Below are positions 41,116 through 54,402 of a stretch of 64,000 nt of DNA, one piece after another. Position numbers and translations under genes: made by a program. Source of the stretch: Diprion similis (lineage: Eukaryota; Arthropoda; Insecta; Hymenoptera; Diprionidae); NCBI RefSeq assembly GCF_021155765.1, contig NC_060116.1:10974001-11038000 (forward strand), in the 5' to 3' direction. Each line of letters opens with the position of its first letter. Positions within the stretch are counted from its first letter, which is position 1. Below the pieces are notes generated by a model. The model did not search any database and was not told where the DNA came from. It saw only the letters and a program-made list of their open reading frames with translations.

Positions 41116-43145
41116 TTAGCTGTTGAGCGATAGCGTGTCCGACCGCTTGTAACGTCTCCTTACGCACACGTAAAGACCAGCAGCGACCATAATGATTGCC
41201 GGTAAGCCTAGTCCAATCGATATAATCATTATTACTAGAAAAGAGAATTTTTCAGCAGGGGGATTCCCGTATCCAATGGTAAAAGTCCTGAAACAATGTT
41301 TTCGTTGATTATCATGCACGCATAATTCTCGATGCATTTAATAGAACTCTTACCAGCTCGAGTAGTTGCCTTTTTTGTAAAATCCGTCACCTTTGGAACC
41401 AAGAGATACTACGACCTTCTGCATAAGTAGGTTTTCTATGTTGTACCCATAGTATGAGTACAGCAGTGAATTATTCGCGCTTTGTGCATGATTCGCGACA
41501 CGGGTCAACGGATAATGAATGGCTTCAGTCGAACTCGTGACGTCTCGTTGCGCATCTGTGTATGAAACAGGCCTCCATTGCAAGTAGCCTTCTCCGATTC
41601 GTTGGTCGCACATCTCTTTATGATCTACTATCTCGCAGACCGGTGTGGTAATTTCTACCATCTAGTAATTTGAAAAGAAAACAGAATCCATTCAGGTCTG
41701 AGTAATTTCGAAATACCTTCTATTCAATGTAAAAAGGTGCAACGAACAATTGGGACTCAAATACCTCGAATATGCCAGGTGTGTGTTCGTCGTCCAGGGT
41801 TTTCTTGACATCAATTTTCATAGAAGAATTCAGGCTATGGTCAGCGATGATCAGTAGCTCAATAGCAAATCTGCTGTTTTCAAATGACGAGTTGGTTTGA
41901 AAATTGTCAATAATGATGTCAATCTGCGTTGCATTTTCAGAGTGTAATATATGCGGCATTATGTCAGAATGGTCGAGCTTCCAGAACCTGTTCAGCTGTA
42001 AAATAAATGACTCAAAATAAATAACCATTGTTACATCAGTAGATCATCGACTAACCAAAAATTTGATGGTCCCATTTCTCTGTATACTTCCGGACTCGTA
42101 GTCAGTTCCCTCCATGCTCAGTTCAAAGTAATCGTCATTTTGAGAATAGGACTTTCTGTCCCATCTGAATTTCTTGGGGTGTAATACGTTGATGTTTTCA
42201 GGCCCAACATTATCCATGGAGCCTGTATCGTTGACATCATTGAACTCGTATATCTGTTGACAATACACCAAGACAAGATAATAACAAAATGAAACGATTG
42301 CATAGCACGCATTAATAACGAGTTGATACTGTCGAATGACACACATTCCGATCTAAGAATGAAAAATTCATGTTTTCTGTTTTTGCCAATCCTCTGTAAG
42401 ATGAAAAATTTTTGGTATACAAGAAAGAATAAAAAGACAGCGTATAACACGTACCTTCAACACCGTAATTCCGAAAGTATAATTTGGAGCCTCGGTGAAT
42501 TTTAAAGATTCATCTTTACCCCAAAGGAACTTTTTCCAATCGACTTTCAATTGTGCCGACGGTTTAGTGACAGCCAATAGAACAGACGGTTTGCCGCTGA
42601 AGTCCCAAATATAGTGGAGAGAATCGGTCGAACTTTCAGTGCGCAAGTAAACCGTCGTAACGTTATTACTCTCGCAGTATTCGCCACAGTTCGGGTTGAT
42701 AGTTACCTGAGACTGAAAAAGAAAAGAAAAAAGAAGCTTGAAACGAAAGGAAAAAAGCAAGTCTTCCTCGCCAGAATAATCGGAATTAAATTTGAGAAAA
42801 AATTCTGCGAATACAAAGCGAAAGGAAATTTTAGGTTATGAAATGTTTTCCACAAAAGAAATTCTCTTCTCCGCGAATCAAGGGGTGTGTCGATGTGACG
42901 CATTAAACGTGATCAAATCACGGTCAGTCGCCCATTGTCACAACTTGTTAAGGCTAACGTCTGTATTCAACAGGTTTTCAAAAACACTTGGGTGTAATTC
43001 ACGATGCAGCGAGATGTGAAAGGGCGACGTTTCAGTTTAATTATACGTCATTCGGTGGATAACTTACGATTTTCGATGAACAACTGCAGAGCTCGATTAT
43101 TCCGAGCGCGAAAAGCAACGTTAGTTGTAGAGCGTAAGTGTTCAT
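41116..43145 (-). CDS. GLMP: Glycosylated lysosomal membrane protein (NCU-G1 homologue)
   Basis: Six exons read on the minus strand are 43,068-43,145, 42,455-42,712, 42,056-42,253, 41,765-41,995, 41,354-41,661 and 41,116-41,287. All junctions have GT-AG ends and consistent phases, giving 414 residues, close to the roughly 400 of vertebrate GLMP. The N-terminus is a signal peptide (LQLTLLFALGIIEL). The lumenal part contains NPNC, many N-x-S/T sites, IWDFSGKPS and DHKEMCDQRIGEGYLQW. A single membrane segment (FLVIMIISIGLGLPAIIMVA) near the C-terminus is followed by a short basic tail (RRRYKRSDTLSLNS). In vertebrates GLMP is a type I lysosomal protein that partners the transporter MFSD1 and protects it from degradation; that role is known from the family, not shown here. 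Confidence 0.9.
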
Positions 43146-44125
43146 TTTCGCTGAGATGTTCAATCAGACTGTAACTGACATCGCACAGCACACCAACATT
43201 GTTTACATCTGGACTATGAGCTGTCAGCTGATACCAAGCTGTACTCTCGATGGCATACGTCATACGATCTTACCCGAACTGTGACGAACTTTGCCGAGGT
43301 TTAAACACTGATGTGCCTCTTGTCTGGAGGCCAGACGGAGAAAAAAAGTGATTTTTTTCAAGTATTTTTCATGAAGAGAGATTTTAATTTATTAGAGTGA
43401 AAATTTGTGTGAATATTGGGGTAACATTGAACTTCCTTTTGATATTTTTTATTTGTAAAAATAATGATTTTTAAAGTTGCTATAGCCGATCTTTGCGAGC
43501 ACCACCTGGATCATGTGAAATGAAAAAACAACAAAGATTTAGTTAATGTAAGGTATTATCTGGTCTTCAGTCTAAGGAATAGGTCAAATATTAATTTTGA
43601 ACAAAACGGTGGCTTCTTTAAAATAAATTCAATTTTTCATAAAAAATTTCATCTTAGTTTGTTTATAAAATGAAAATTATTTATCGACGAGAAAAAACCT
43701 TCGATTAAGGACTGTGAAGATATATTCATAACCGGTTCAGCCGTTGCCGGGAGATTTTGATCATCGACTTTAAAAACTTAGTTTTAAGAAAAACGCGTTC
43801 AAAGTTTCAAAAGAACTTTCAAACGCTCCAACGCGTCTTTGAAAATGTGCGCGTAACTTGGAGAATATTTTTTGGATCGACATGAAATTTTATGTGTATA
43901 TAATTGAATATACGTAAAAAATAGATTTTTCAAAAATTCTGACTAAGTATAATCCCATAAATCCGACACATGCGTTGGGATAGAAATTTAATTGTTCTTT
44001 CTTTTTTATGTCTTATTTCCTTTTACATCGTACCTTTATCGTGGCCTGCGATACGTCAACGTTATTATCTAGAGTCTATAAGTTACATTTTGTTTTTATT
44101 GAAAACGATACGCTGTACAGCTCTG
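43146..44125. repeat. Intergenic, with a dispersed-repeat-like segment
   Basis: The stretch separates the GLMP and DM4/DM12-B genes. Around 43,725-43,960 the text (ACCGGTTCAGCCGTTGCCGG, then AAAAACGCGTTCAAAGTTT) resembles the interior of non-autonomous DNA transposons that I associate with arthropod genomes. I could not define ends or target duplications. No coding evidence. Confidence 0.3.
44095..44100 (-). terminator. Poly(A) signal AATAAA for DM4/DM12-B
   Basis: AATAAA read on the minus strand, about 26 bases beyond the stop codon of gene B. Confidence 0.5.
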
Positions 44126-46154
44126 TCATTGTTGTGTTTCGCTGATAAGATCCAACAAACTTATAGGGCATCGCTTGTGGAAATTGACGCAATCGTTCAT
44201 GTTCTCAGCCTCGATTATTTCCGGTGGGAGATTCTCCTTCGCAGATGTCGATGGTCTGAAAATTAATTGGTTGAGTATCATTGAACATTGAATAAAATCG
44301 TCGAGATCGCAAATATCATATGACCTCATTGTATCGCAGAAAATTCACAACTCCAAGTGGGCTGTATTTAATTATGAAACTCGGTTTTGCTGTATCTTTA
44401 GAATGATGAATAATAACGAGAAACAACGAAATAAAAACACAATAGCTCGCGCAAACTTTTCTGTGCCTTGATACTCCTTGTATAATTCATCCAAAATTAT
44501 TATCTTCCAGCAAAGTTTGAGGCGCTATATTGCACGCTCGTAAATATATCATATATCCATCGTTGCTTGGTAAAATAGTCAACTTACGTGAATAGTATAT
44601 GAATAATATCACCGAGTAAACCATTGTTTCCAACCGGATTGACCCTGGCTTCGCAAATGCTCCTCAGGAGACAAGATCTTCCTGGATAGCCAGCCCTTGG
44701 AAATATGAATATTCGTAAGAAGATTGAGTTCATGAAAACAAGAAATTCTTCAAAAGGATTTTATACAAAGTGTATAAAATTCTGTTAACTGCCTTTGAGT
44801 CCTGACATACATAACATTACGTTCATACAATGTACACTTCACGTGAAACCATATTTATACATTTTTATTACTTCAGGAATAATTGGAAGAGGCAAAGAAA
44901 TATCGGGTGTCTACATGCAGATGTAGAGCGATGTTTTAATGACTAACTTATAATTATACATACACACAATGTACATGTATACTATACATACACGTATGAA
45001 GGTAAAAAGGACCTTCTTGGGATGCGCTCTGAAGAGTGAAACTTTCTTCGCGGTTTATAACGAGGAAAAAATTAAACCACAGTCGATCCTTTACCGTGAA
45101 CGTTGAACAAATATTTGTTTAATTACCCGTCCAGCTTGCTCTCGATAAGTTGGTATGCCAAACTTCTGTTTATACTTCTTCTGTGAAAAGTTTGCTCGGA
45201 TTCAGTTTCAGCTACACTTGGAGGATCGGGTAGCAAATAATTTGCCTCAAAGTAGAACGAGAATGTAACAGACTGGTTCGGGATGTCCAGCGGGATACCA
45301 ATCGCAAAGAATATCTAAAATTCCATTATCGTTCTAGTAATAGAAAGCACAACACATACATATGTATTATGTAAGTTGTATATTCATGCCAACAGAAATT
45401 TTTCATTCCAACGAAAGGGGCGACGGGGGGGGGGGGGGGGGGGAGGTGAAAGATTTATCACCAAATTCCCATCCTATTCTGGAGACAAGGGTTACAAATG
45501 AGAAATAAAGAAAGAAAGAAATAAATAATTATTACTCCCATCCCGCTTCCCTCGGGAAACCCAAGAGACCGAATTTGTCTCGTGACGGTCGTGCTGATGT
45601 CTTTGACCTTTGACCCAGCTGCACAGTGCGTGAATTGCCATGACAACGCTAGCAGAATACAACTGAAAGTATATAAATTATTGGTAAATTTTGTCGGTGT
45701 CAACAAAGATTTGAAAAAATTTCGGGACTTTATCGATAATATAAAGCCTGGAAGCGATAGAATAGTTTCCGTTTTCGTTTTGCGAATTCCACCATACATA
45801 TTTCATCTTGTGCCTCGTGCATTGGTCCGCTTTTATTTCTGTATCGATTCTTTTATCCCCGTTTATTGCAAACTATTTTTCCTACGTCTTGTCTACTGCT
45901 TTGATCAACGGATAATCTGGTTGTAATAAATTTCCACACCTGATTCTATGCCCCTTTCAATTACCTCAGCGTATTGAAGTTACCTGATGCGCTCATCTTT
46001 TCTATCGATATAATACTTTCAATACTTGTTAGATACAGTAGGTACGCACAAGAAACTCGGTATGCTCGGTAAACTTGGCTCGTAATATTTCAGCAATACT
46101 CGTTAGACTTTGCGATACATAACAAAGGCATTGGTGAAGTACTCACCTGCGCAT
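44126..46154 (-). CDS. DM4/DM12 family secreted protein B
   Basis: Exons on the minus strand are 46,147-46,154, 45,536-45,662, 45,127-45,314, 44,588-44,695 and 44,126-44,255 (186 residues). The first exon is only 8 nt, ATG CGC AG, followed by GTGAGT. It restores a signal peptide (MRSCILLALSWQFTHCAA) in phase 2. Without it, the 45,662 exon reads open upstream to an ATG at 45,799 and lacks an N-terminal signal, so I prefer the spliced start. Exon 2 carries IFFAIGIPLDIP and FEANYLLP. A dibasic HRRSINR follows. Exon 3 has CLLRSICEAR, and exon 4 has CVNFHKRCP. The intron phases (2, 0, 2, 2) match genes A and C. An out-of-frame ATG 22 bases upstream of the start could lower translation. The family is secreted and of unknown biochemical role. 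Confidence 0.75.
45425..45443 (+). repeat. 19-base poly-G tract
   Basis: An uninterrupted run of 19 G on the plus strand inside an intron of gene B (so C19 in its pre-mRNA), followed by AGGTG. This is unusual in otherwise AT-rich DNA and liable to length error. Confidence 0.9.
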
Positions 46155-48543
46155 TGTTACGCCGTTTAGCGAGCATTGTGCAAGTGCGAACGTTAAATAC
46201 TTGGGAAACGTTCAGGTAACGGTGAGAGTGCTTTACGCTATGTTGTGAAATAAAAATCGAATTGCGGATTTCAACGCGGATGCATTTAGCCGTAGTATAG
46301 TTAGCTTGTTCAACTGGAGTTCAAATGCGTTTTGTGTTGTTATCAATTTAAAAAAAAAACAAAAGGAAATCGTCGTTTCCAGCCGGTGTTTGTACCAACT
46401 TTCGAAATTGTCTTTGACGAATAAAAAAGCTCAGCAAGACGATAAAAGGATTTTGCCAAAAGTGAAGGATTTTCTTGTAATATCATTACTTTTCCTAAAA
46501 TTCTTTCTCGGAAAAAATAAAAAAATTAAAAAGTAAATGAAAAAACGATCACCTGCAAATAGAAAATTCTTTCCACATCCAAAATTATTTTTACAATACC
46601 TTTACTGAGAATTTATGTATTACCGAGCAATATCTCGACAAGTCTTGAATTCGTGTGGAAATTCGATGGGTAGGTACCTAAAAAGTGAGAATGATCACCT
46701 TAGAAAAATCAGTTTGCGCAAAAAGAACATAGCCGCTATTGTTGAAGCAGTGGATCGATATAACAAACTGTCGAAAGGGTAGCGAAATTCATTTTTCGAG
46801 GGCCGATCGCGTGTCGACAATTAGAGTAAATCCCCGCATCGTTCGCGGAGCTTGCGTTCACACGTGTGTGCTCATGTACGTGGGTACAACGGAGGCTGTA
46901 TCAAGTATCTGGTGTCTGGACCGCCGGGAGTCCAGCGCAGCTGCGATCGACGGGCCGCCCCTCCTGGGCAGGGCTGAAGGACAGAGGTAGGACCTTCGGA
47001 AGCAGCTTAAAGCTCGTTTTCGTTCGGAATTTAGCCACCAGATGACAGCGCAGCCCGGTTTTTTGCAAACCGCGAACCCCGCCCATGTAATTTAAACATC
47101 ATTGGCCCAGGAATTGGGCTGTAATTTTGCAAGTAAGTCGCCGGTTTTTGGCCCGTGTAGAATCGTCCTTAAATTCCAAAATTGCAGTAACTGTTGAGTA
47201 ATTCGCTTTTGAAAATTCTACGATGAGGAATCAATCCCGTTTATATATTGTACGTATAATTTGCGGAAATTAGATTGAGTAAAATCACAAATTCAAACGA
47301 ACGATTCAATCGCCGTGATATTTAAGTATGCTCTGAAAATTCCCGCTCCTGATCGGCGTTTCAGGGAAGAGAAGAAAAGGTTTTGATCAATGCCTTTTTA
47401 AAACTGAACACATTACCGGTGGTTGTCATTGAAAAACGGGCGAAAACGGATAGCGGAGGAGAGCAACTCCGCGACAAGGATGACGATTCTATTTTTAGGA
47501 AGGCTGAGTGTCGCGCAGATCAGTTATCTGGGTTAAACAGGATGCCCGATTTGCTCCTAATTAACACGCTCTTGCTGGTCACAGATTCGAATGTTGGCCG
47601 AGCTTACAAGTTTATTCTACCGAATACTGTGTCTCTTTCTGAACGCTGCAGAAATCAGTTTTCAATTATACTGATCGAAATCTTTTTTATCAATCTGTTA
47701 TTGGATAATTCGCGTCTTGTTTTCCAGGTACCTGAAGAAACCACAGCCAAGTGGAATTACGGTTAATCCGACTCAAATTAATAGTTATTTATACATGTAT
47801 AATTATATAAGTAATCCGAATAATATAAGTCATTTCCGATCGATGAACTGGAGATCGTATCACAATTATAATTATTGGTAACCGTATCTAAAAAATAGTA
47901 CGAGTAAGAAAAAAAATACTTATATATTCTTACCAAGCGAGTAATATAAATAAATAAACAAGAAATTGTGAAGAAGGTACTTAAAAATTCTTTTTTTCAT
48001 TTGTAACAAAGTGTTATTGTACAATTAATTTTGTCGATAAGGAAAATGAAAATGAAAGTCAAGGAAAATGACAAAGAATAGATCGATCTGTAGAGCTGGT
48101 GATGGTATCGTTTCGAAATAAAACCAATCGCTTGAGTGATTATAGTGAAAATTAAAACAAGCTTGGAGGTGCTAAAATATGTGGTTATTAATCCTGTACG
48201 TTAGACTCGTTCAATTCGAACAGTCTAAATTTGTCCGACGTTAGTAATTCTCAAATATTTATAGTACCAATCAGGAAACTCGTGCCGGAGGCAACAAAAC
48301 GGTGAAACTTGTACGTCTAGTGCCACTTATCACTTCTCACTTAGAATCGAAACGATCGTCTGAGAAGTGCGTCGCTGATTGCGTTGCGATATTCATTTTA
48401 AGGAGAAGCGTTAAGGTGGCTGTGGATAACTGTTTCAGTCACCGGTATCTCGGTGAATAAGTGAAGTGAAGCTGCTCGAAAGCGTTTATAATACCCGAGA
48501 TGAGAGTTACTCTTCACTGCTGTGCCGTTTCTTGTTCCGAAAG
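46155..48543. other. Intergenic between head-to-head DM4/DM12 genes B and A
   Basis: The two flanking genes diverge, so promoters of both should lie here. A CG-rich patch lies at about 46,790-47,090. A 127-codon open frame at 47,383-47,766 has no recognisable domain and is not called. Near 48,400-48,500 lies the likely promoter region of gene A. Confidence 0.45.
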
Positions 48544-50365
48544 ATGTCAAATTCCGATCATTCGATCACGTGAGTCAACGCAAGTGTTTCGCCGTCGTAA
48601 CGACGAGCTGAATAATCCTCGAATCGAATTCCGCGGGTCAAAGTGCGTCTCAATTTTACTTGCAGGTTCTCCGTCATCTTCTGTCTCGCAGTCAACGGAT
48701 TTGTCTACAATGTAATCGCGCTGGATAATCGAATAACGGATGTTGTACATCGGCACGTCAGAGCCTTGACTTACCCCGAAGACAGTGAAATGGGGGTTAG
48801 TATTGTAAATGCATCATGTACCTGGGGAATTACATCAGTTCAGGAACCTCGGGCTTTCCGTCCAAATAATGCCGATAGCATTCGGATCGACGACACGGCA
48901 ATTCCCTGATCGACAGACGAACCTCTGTTTGTTCCAAGCCCGTTAGCATCGTTCTACAAATTTTTGGGAGTGATTCAGGGACTTTTCTATCTCTGTGCGA
49001 TTATTGGCGTATTATGAAATTTCACGAGATAACGTATCAGTGAAGGAAAATATATTTAAAGAAAATTTTACCTGTAAGAATTTTGAATATTGGATGGATG
49101 ATGAAGTTTTATAGAGCTTCGTTTGAAAGGTTCTCCTTTCGCGTGTTTGAACGCGAAGCTTATATATTTTGTGGTTTATTTCGTTTACCCCTTGTTGAAT
49201 CTAGAATTTCCAAGAGATGTAACAAGAATAGCTGCGGAGTAAGTACCTATCTACCCACCCACCCACCGCGAGACGTAGTATAGGTATAGGTAATCCTTCG
49301 TTGCATCCTCTCCGCCTCCCCCGTTTGCTTTTCTCGTTAACATTAAGAGAAGCAACAAGTGAGCGCTGACGCTGCGTCAGAATGTTGCCCATGTAGTTTC
49401 CCTGCAAAGGCTGCGAAGGAATCGCCAATGAAGGGTCGATCTTGCCCTGGCGGAGGTCCAACCTGATCTCAGAAAAGCGTCGAAATTGGTGTTCGTTGAA
49501 CCGCGGAAACTAACGTGTCCCTAATTTAACGTCGAAATGAAGGCAGCGTTTATCCCAACGGAATATCTATTGCTTGAGGTATTTGATACCTTGACAATCA
49601 TTTTATTACATGTGAACCAATTCGATTGAATCTCCGAACTTTTCTCTCAAATTTCAGCTTTTCTTCGCTCTAGCCATACCCTTGGATGATCCGGTATCTA
49701 CGAAGTCAATTTCGGTCGCGTTCTTCTTCGAGGCTAATTACGAGCTGCCGAGTAACGTGACGGATTTTTATCCCGAGCTCGAGGGAGCGAGAGGGAAACG
49801 GTCCATCGACAGAAGGACGGTCTACGCGATATTGGAATCGAAATTTGAGTCGTGAGTAGATCTGTAATAACGAACAGTCATCGTAGCGAAGACAGAGATC
49901 CATAAGTTTCCACGTTTTTACTTTTTGCATAGACTCGGTGTCAACGGTACGGAGTGTCTTCTCAGGTCGATATGCGAGACGACGAGAAATCCGATCCACG
50001 AGAACAACGGGGTCATCGGTGATTTGATGAGAATCATTTTAACGTGAGTGTCACGACGCTCGTCAGTCTGATCGCGAGAGAGAAATCTCCGGGGTTTTCC
50101 GGGGTGCCGGGACGTGTATAAGTGATTCGAAAGGGTCCGGACCGGACATTTTTCTCAAGCGTCCCCCGGCGAACGTGTGTGTGTATTGTAATTCGGAGTA
50201 ACGTCATTTAATTTCAGACCATCTTCATCCGCCGACGAGGGTCTTGCCGTTGAATATTCCAGGGCAGAAGCGACCGGGCAACGAAGAGGCGAACTTCAAT
50301 GCAGCAAGGCGTACCCTCTATGTCCCTTCGGAATTTACGACTACATAACAACCGTGTATGAATGA
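48544..50365 (+). CDS. DM4/DM12 family secreted protein A
   Basis: Exons are 48,544-48,569, 48,666-48,795, 49,658-49,851, 49,933-50,043 and 50,218-50,365 (202 residues). The 26-nt first exon (MSNSDHSI plus two bases) ends AC|GTGAGT and joins CAG|G in phase 2, giving a hydrophobic leader (ITFSVIFCLAVNGFVYNVIA). Exon 2 encodes LFFALAIPLDDP and FFFEANYELPSN, then a furin-type RGKR|SIDRR site. Exon 3 has TECLLRSICETT and exon 4 CSKAYPLCPFGIYD, so the four family cysteines are present. A possible AATAAA lies at 50,394. Its intron phases match B and C. Function beyond secretion is unknown; the family is insect-restricted and poorly characterised. Confidence 0.8.
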
Positions 50366-50393
50366 ATACGCCTCTTGGTTTGTGTAATTAAAT

Positions 50394-50399
50394 AATAAA
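50394..50399 (+). terminator. Poly(A) signal AATAAA for DM4/DM12-A
   Basis: AATAAA, 29 bases after the stop codon of gene A. Confidence 0.5.
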
Positions 50400-52026
50400 C
50401 AACTCTCACCTCGGTGTACAGACGAATCGTTTTATCAACGGTTCTCCCGCAATGATATACAGAGCTGCTCTCAATTTCGCCCAGCGTAGGTATATAATAA
50501 CGCATATTTTAGCGAGAGTCGAGTTCATGGTGTGAGGGGATGACTTATGGTCCCGCCGCTCAACTTTCGAGTCACTCGAAATTGAAGGGCGTGCGTGACG
50601 AGGCATGAATATAATACTCAGCGAGTACGTCTGACGGGAAAAGGACAGCAAAACAGGAGTCCGTTTGTGTCTGGCCAATGTCGCAATCGTGCAATCGCGC
50701 CGCTTTTCCGCGAATATATTTTGTCAAGCAATTTTATTCTCCGGTGTATCGGCACATGACCCCGCAGTAAAAGGTCGCTTTTAGCCGTCGCCGGTGCTGC
50801 CAGCGAAACGGACCGCGCCCATGAAAATCGAGAAAAGGCAACCGCGCGTGTTCAGAGTCAGTTGAAATTTGTATTCATCGAGAGTCGAAAGGCGGACGTG
50901 TGTACGCGTAAGGTAGGGATGCGTCGGGGGTTTGGGAACCATCGAGACGCGCCCAAAGGCCTGAAATCGATCCCGTCAATCCCCACCCCTTGCCAATCAC
51001 GGTATAATTGAGCCCCTTTGCGAAGACGATAACATTAAGGCTCGAACAAAGTGGGAAAAGATCTATCGACACACCCTCTCAAAATTTACCGAAATCATTC
51101 CTTTCTCCGCGAGGGGTAAAGCCTTCGGGGCTTCCCCGTATACGGATCGATTTAACAAAGTGCGCCACTTCGGAAATCTACCTTTTTATCTAGCCCTTAT
51201 CTTCGGAGGTACCTGTAATTATTGTAATCCTGCAGTCCGAATCCAATCTCAAGTCAAGTTACTCCTCCGCACTTACAAATAGCGTGAACCATTTTATACA
51301 ACCGTCTTGGATCCTTTTTTCGCAAACCTGCCAATTGTAGGAGTCATTTATACCTACGCATACGGTTAGCTGCTAATTTTTACGTCCGTCATTCTCGATG
51401 ATATTGTATCGGTGTTTATAGAAACCCGAAACGTATTCGGTGTAAATTACACCAGAAACGACCTGTGCTGTATTCCTATAGATATCGACAATAAAATCAA
51501 ACGGTATAAATCATCTCGTCTTTCTTAGAGCTTCCGCCCACCTTATTGGTTCGCCTGGATATACTGTACGATAGACTTTATATATATTCCAGATGACGGT
51601 GAATCGTTGAATATTTGATTGAAGATCTAATGCGTCGAAATGAGAGGCTCTGAAAGACCCTTGAGTCGTGACCTGGATAGGCAATGACAATTGGATAAGC
51701 GTATCATCCAGACGCTTAATTACCATCATTTACTATCGCCGTAACGAGTCTTCGCATTTATTTCATTGGTGAAAATTCCGCTGAAAAACGTGTATTGTTT
51801 AGTTCAGCAGCCATGCGTAAGCTTTGCAACGGCTCGTCTTGTTCGTAAATTAAGTTTCACCCGACTTTCATCGATAACGAATGATATCGCGAAAAGTGTA
51901 ATTCAGTTTAGATTGATTAGCTTTAGGACTTTATGAAGCTGGGAACGTGATGCATTCTCACTACGAATTGACTTCGTTTTCACCTGATAATTGTGACTGA
52001 AAAATACTCACCGTTACCTTCAGCGT
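50400..52026. other. Intergenic, no clear gene
   Basis: No exon with family motifs was found on either strand. On the minus strand, an acceptor-like CCTATCCAG is followed by a frame ending at 51,511 without cysteines. It could be a terminal exon of the orphan reading frame at 52,027-52,257, but the link is speculative. The first 700 bases contain GC-rich sequence without recognisable coding. Confidence 0.35.
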
Positions 52027-52257
52027 TCAGTTAAAGTTCAGGGTATGAGATGGATAGGCAGGACCCTTGCCATGCCTCAGTGATACATTCGTAATACCTT
52101 GAGTGCTCGATATACGCAGGGTGTCTGGCGTATCAATCAGCTCGGGAACGTCGATTTCGTAGTAAGGGAAGCTTATCCATGAGACACCATATTGAATCGA
52201 AATAGACGGGCGTATGTTTTTGGGTAAATCAGGGCGAATTGGAAACTGCAGTTGCAT
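52027..52257 (-). CDS. Orphan exon-like frame, possible diverged DM4/DM12 exon 2
   Basis: The frame begins immediately after an acceptor-like GAAATCAG on the minus strand. Like exon 2 of genes A-C it is read in phase 0. Its start (MQLQFPIRPDLPK) and a following segment rich in aromatic residues loosely fit the family pattern (hydrophobic, PI/PL, LP or DP, then an aromatic-rich strand). It runs to a stop without the dibasic site. No matching exons 1, 3 or 4 were found on the correct side. It might splice to the leader exons of relic D, might belong to another gene, or may be a chance frame. Confidence 0.25.
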   Translation of the reverse strand: MQLQFPIRPDLPKNIRPSISIQYGVSWISFPYYEIDVPELIDTPDTLRISSTQGITNVSLRHGKGPAYPSHTLNFN

Positions 52258-52784
52258 CTGATTTCACAAGTATAAAGAGAATGACTCGCGAGTAGATCAG
52301 AGAAGGCTTGAATGGACAGAACGTTAACGAAGCGTGAAAACCAACCAGATCCTACTGCTTTAGAAACTGCGTCTGGAAATCATTACCCGTCAACCCTTAT
52401 CAAGTGTGCCTACCGATTAGTCGACAATGCACGTGTACTGTAATTCAGTGTAATTCGCGATGGATTCAGGTCAAGTGTTGGCAAACATTCGGCCCGAGGA
52501 CAAGACGGAATTCAGGGATTACTTGGAAATAAATGATCGGTGGAGAGACACGTGCCGCGGCCATAAGACTCGGATGCTTTCACTCTGCCACGTGTGCTGC
52601 GAATACACTGGAGGGAAAGAGCTTTTCCACGCCGAGGGCCAAATCGCCAATGACACGACTTGGTCTTCATCGGGTACACGCGGATCAGGAATCCGTAGAT
52701 GGTAGGTCACGTTGCGGCGATGTGGGCACGTTTGTATCGGCATTTGCGGTGCGAGGAATCGGATGATTAATGAGTGCCACGCTA

Positions 52785-53945
52785 TTACGCGACGGGAAAA
52801 GTCCCGATTACATCGAACAGACCAATCGGGCAGAGAGTATGGGATTTCGAGCACGTGCCGTTCACTCCGATTCGTTCAGCTTCCAAAAATTCTTCCGGTA
52901 ATCCTTTCTTCGGAGAACACGAAGGCCTTTAATAATTGGGAATTTGCAGTTGAGTAGGATACGACAAGAACGGCTTTCTACCTACTTATTTAAAGCTTTT
53001 ACCGGTCCAATTGATTGACTGACGATACGAACAGAATTTTGAATTTCAATGAAATGGAGAACGTGGGTAGGGTAAAAGTAACTCGCGCGCAATTTCCATT
53101 TCAGATACTGAATATGTCGTACGATCTTGTTTCCTTTGAGAAACCCACGTCAGGATGATGTGCACCAAGTAGTCCGAGAAGCCGTTCTGTCGGAGAGGCC
53201 ATTCAGATGTCTCGCAAATTGAACGAAGGAGACACTCGCGTTCCGGGAACCCGGCGTTGCAGCAAAGAAAAATACGACATTTTTATCGAATAACCGATAT
53301 AGAAATGATTAGATGCATCCGACCTTGTAATTGGTGAATAACTATATTTTCTTTCGTGTATAAGACCAACACAAATCAAAACAGAATTGCGTTACTTGCT
53401 ATTTTGGAAGCAGGTAACGGGACCGAAAGTGAAAAGTAAACTTGGTCCAGGGTTTTAAGTACAGCTAATCATCACGTTCCTCGAGTTAAATTTCACAAAA
53501 ACACGCATCATACTTTTGTCAGGAAAGCTGAAGGCTCTGATAGACCTGCAAAGTATATTTTCTTGAGTTCCCAATTTTTCCACTTTTGTCCAACGGTATT
53601 GGGACCAGGACGATGATTATGCAGACTCTGAAAATGGCAGGAATTAATATTCGCATAAAGTGTATCAGTAGCGTTTCGTTCAATTAACCATTGTGTCAGT
53701 GATCCCTAAACCTCTGACGAAAAATTTTCACCGTTCGTTACTAACGAATTTAGCTGTTATTACTAACAAGTCAAATTGTAAGGAGAAGGGTATACCGTAC
53801 ACGTGTACTTACCTGACTAAGAAAATTGAGACAGGTGAGATAAGAGATACATTAAGCTAAGCGAAGAAAGACAAGCTTGTTCATACAAGTCTAAATGAAA
53901 AGCCAAACAACGGAAAACTCACGTGACCCTATTCCAAGAAGCCAT
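52785..53945 (-). pseudogene. Decayed DM4/DM12 gene D
   Basis: Remains are in the order of gene C. They comprise a 23-nt ATG exon (53,923-53,945, MASWNRV plus two bases, donor AC|GTGAGT), a leader exon (53,546-53,627, VCIIIVLV), a likely exon 2 remnant (53,376-53,441, VYFSLSVPLP, ending in an in-frame TGA), exon 3 (53,149-53,256) and exon 4 (52,785-52,926). Exons 3 and 4 are intact and close to gene C (ECLLRSICETSEWP; CSKSHTLCPIGLFD). However, the exon 3 acceptor, CAG in gene C, is CAA here, and its donor is a weak GTGGGT. Exon 2 lacks the EANY block. I infer a duplicate of C that lost function recently. A sequencing error at the acceptor or a different splice pattern cannot be excluded. Confidence 0.6.
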
Positions 53946-54350
53946 CTTCGAGATTGTTACAGAATGGCACTTACAATCACTCGGCGTATCACATCAGTAT
54001 CCCAAATGAGAAATTGGTGGGGATTTATATAAGCATGGACCATATGAGCATTCGCGTTACACGTGTATTTACATATTCAGTATCATCTCGGTGTTAAGAG
54101 AAATCGTACATATTATCCCCCGACAATTGATATATATAATCTTTCAAAGATCTATGCATCGTTCCTTGCGTCCATTGATGTAGCCTTGCGCACGGTGTGG
54201 ACATTCAATTGAAAACTTGACTAAATATTCGAAAAAATTGATAATTACCCTTGCCAAGCGAAATAGCAATGGTAATAGTCGAAAACAACTCTATTACCGG
54301 TACTAACTGCTAACACAACAGAAAATTACAGTTGCTGAAGGCACTTACGA

Positions 54351-54402
<52 letters not shown>
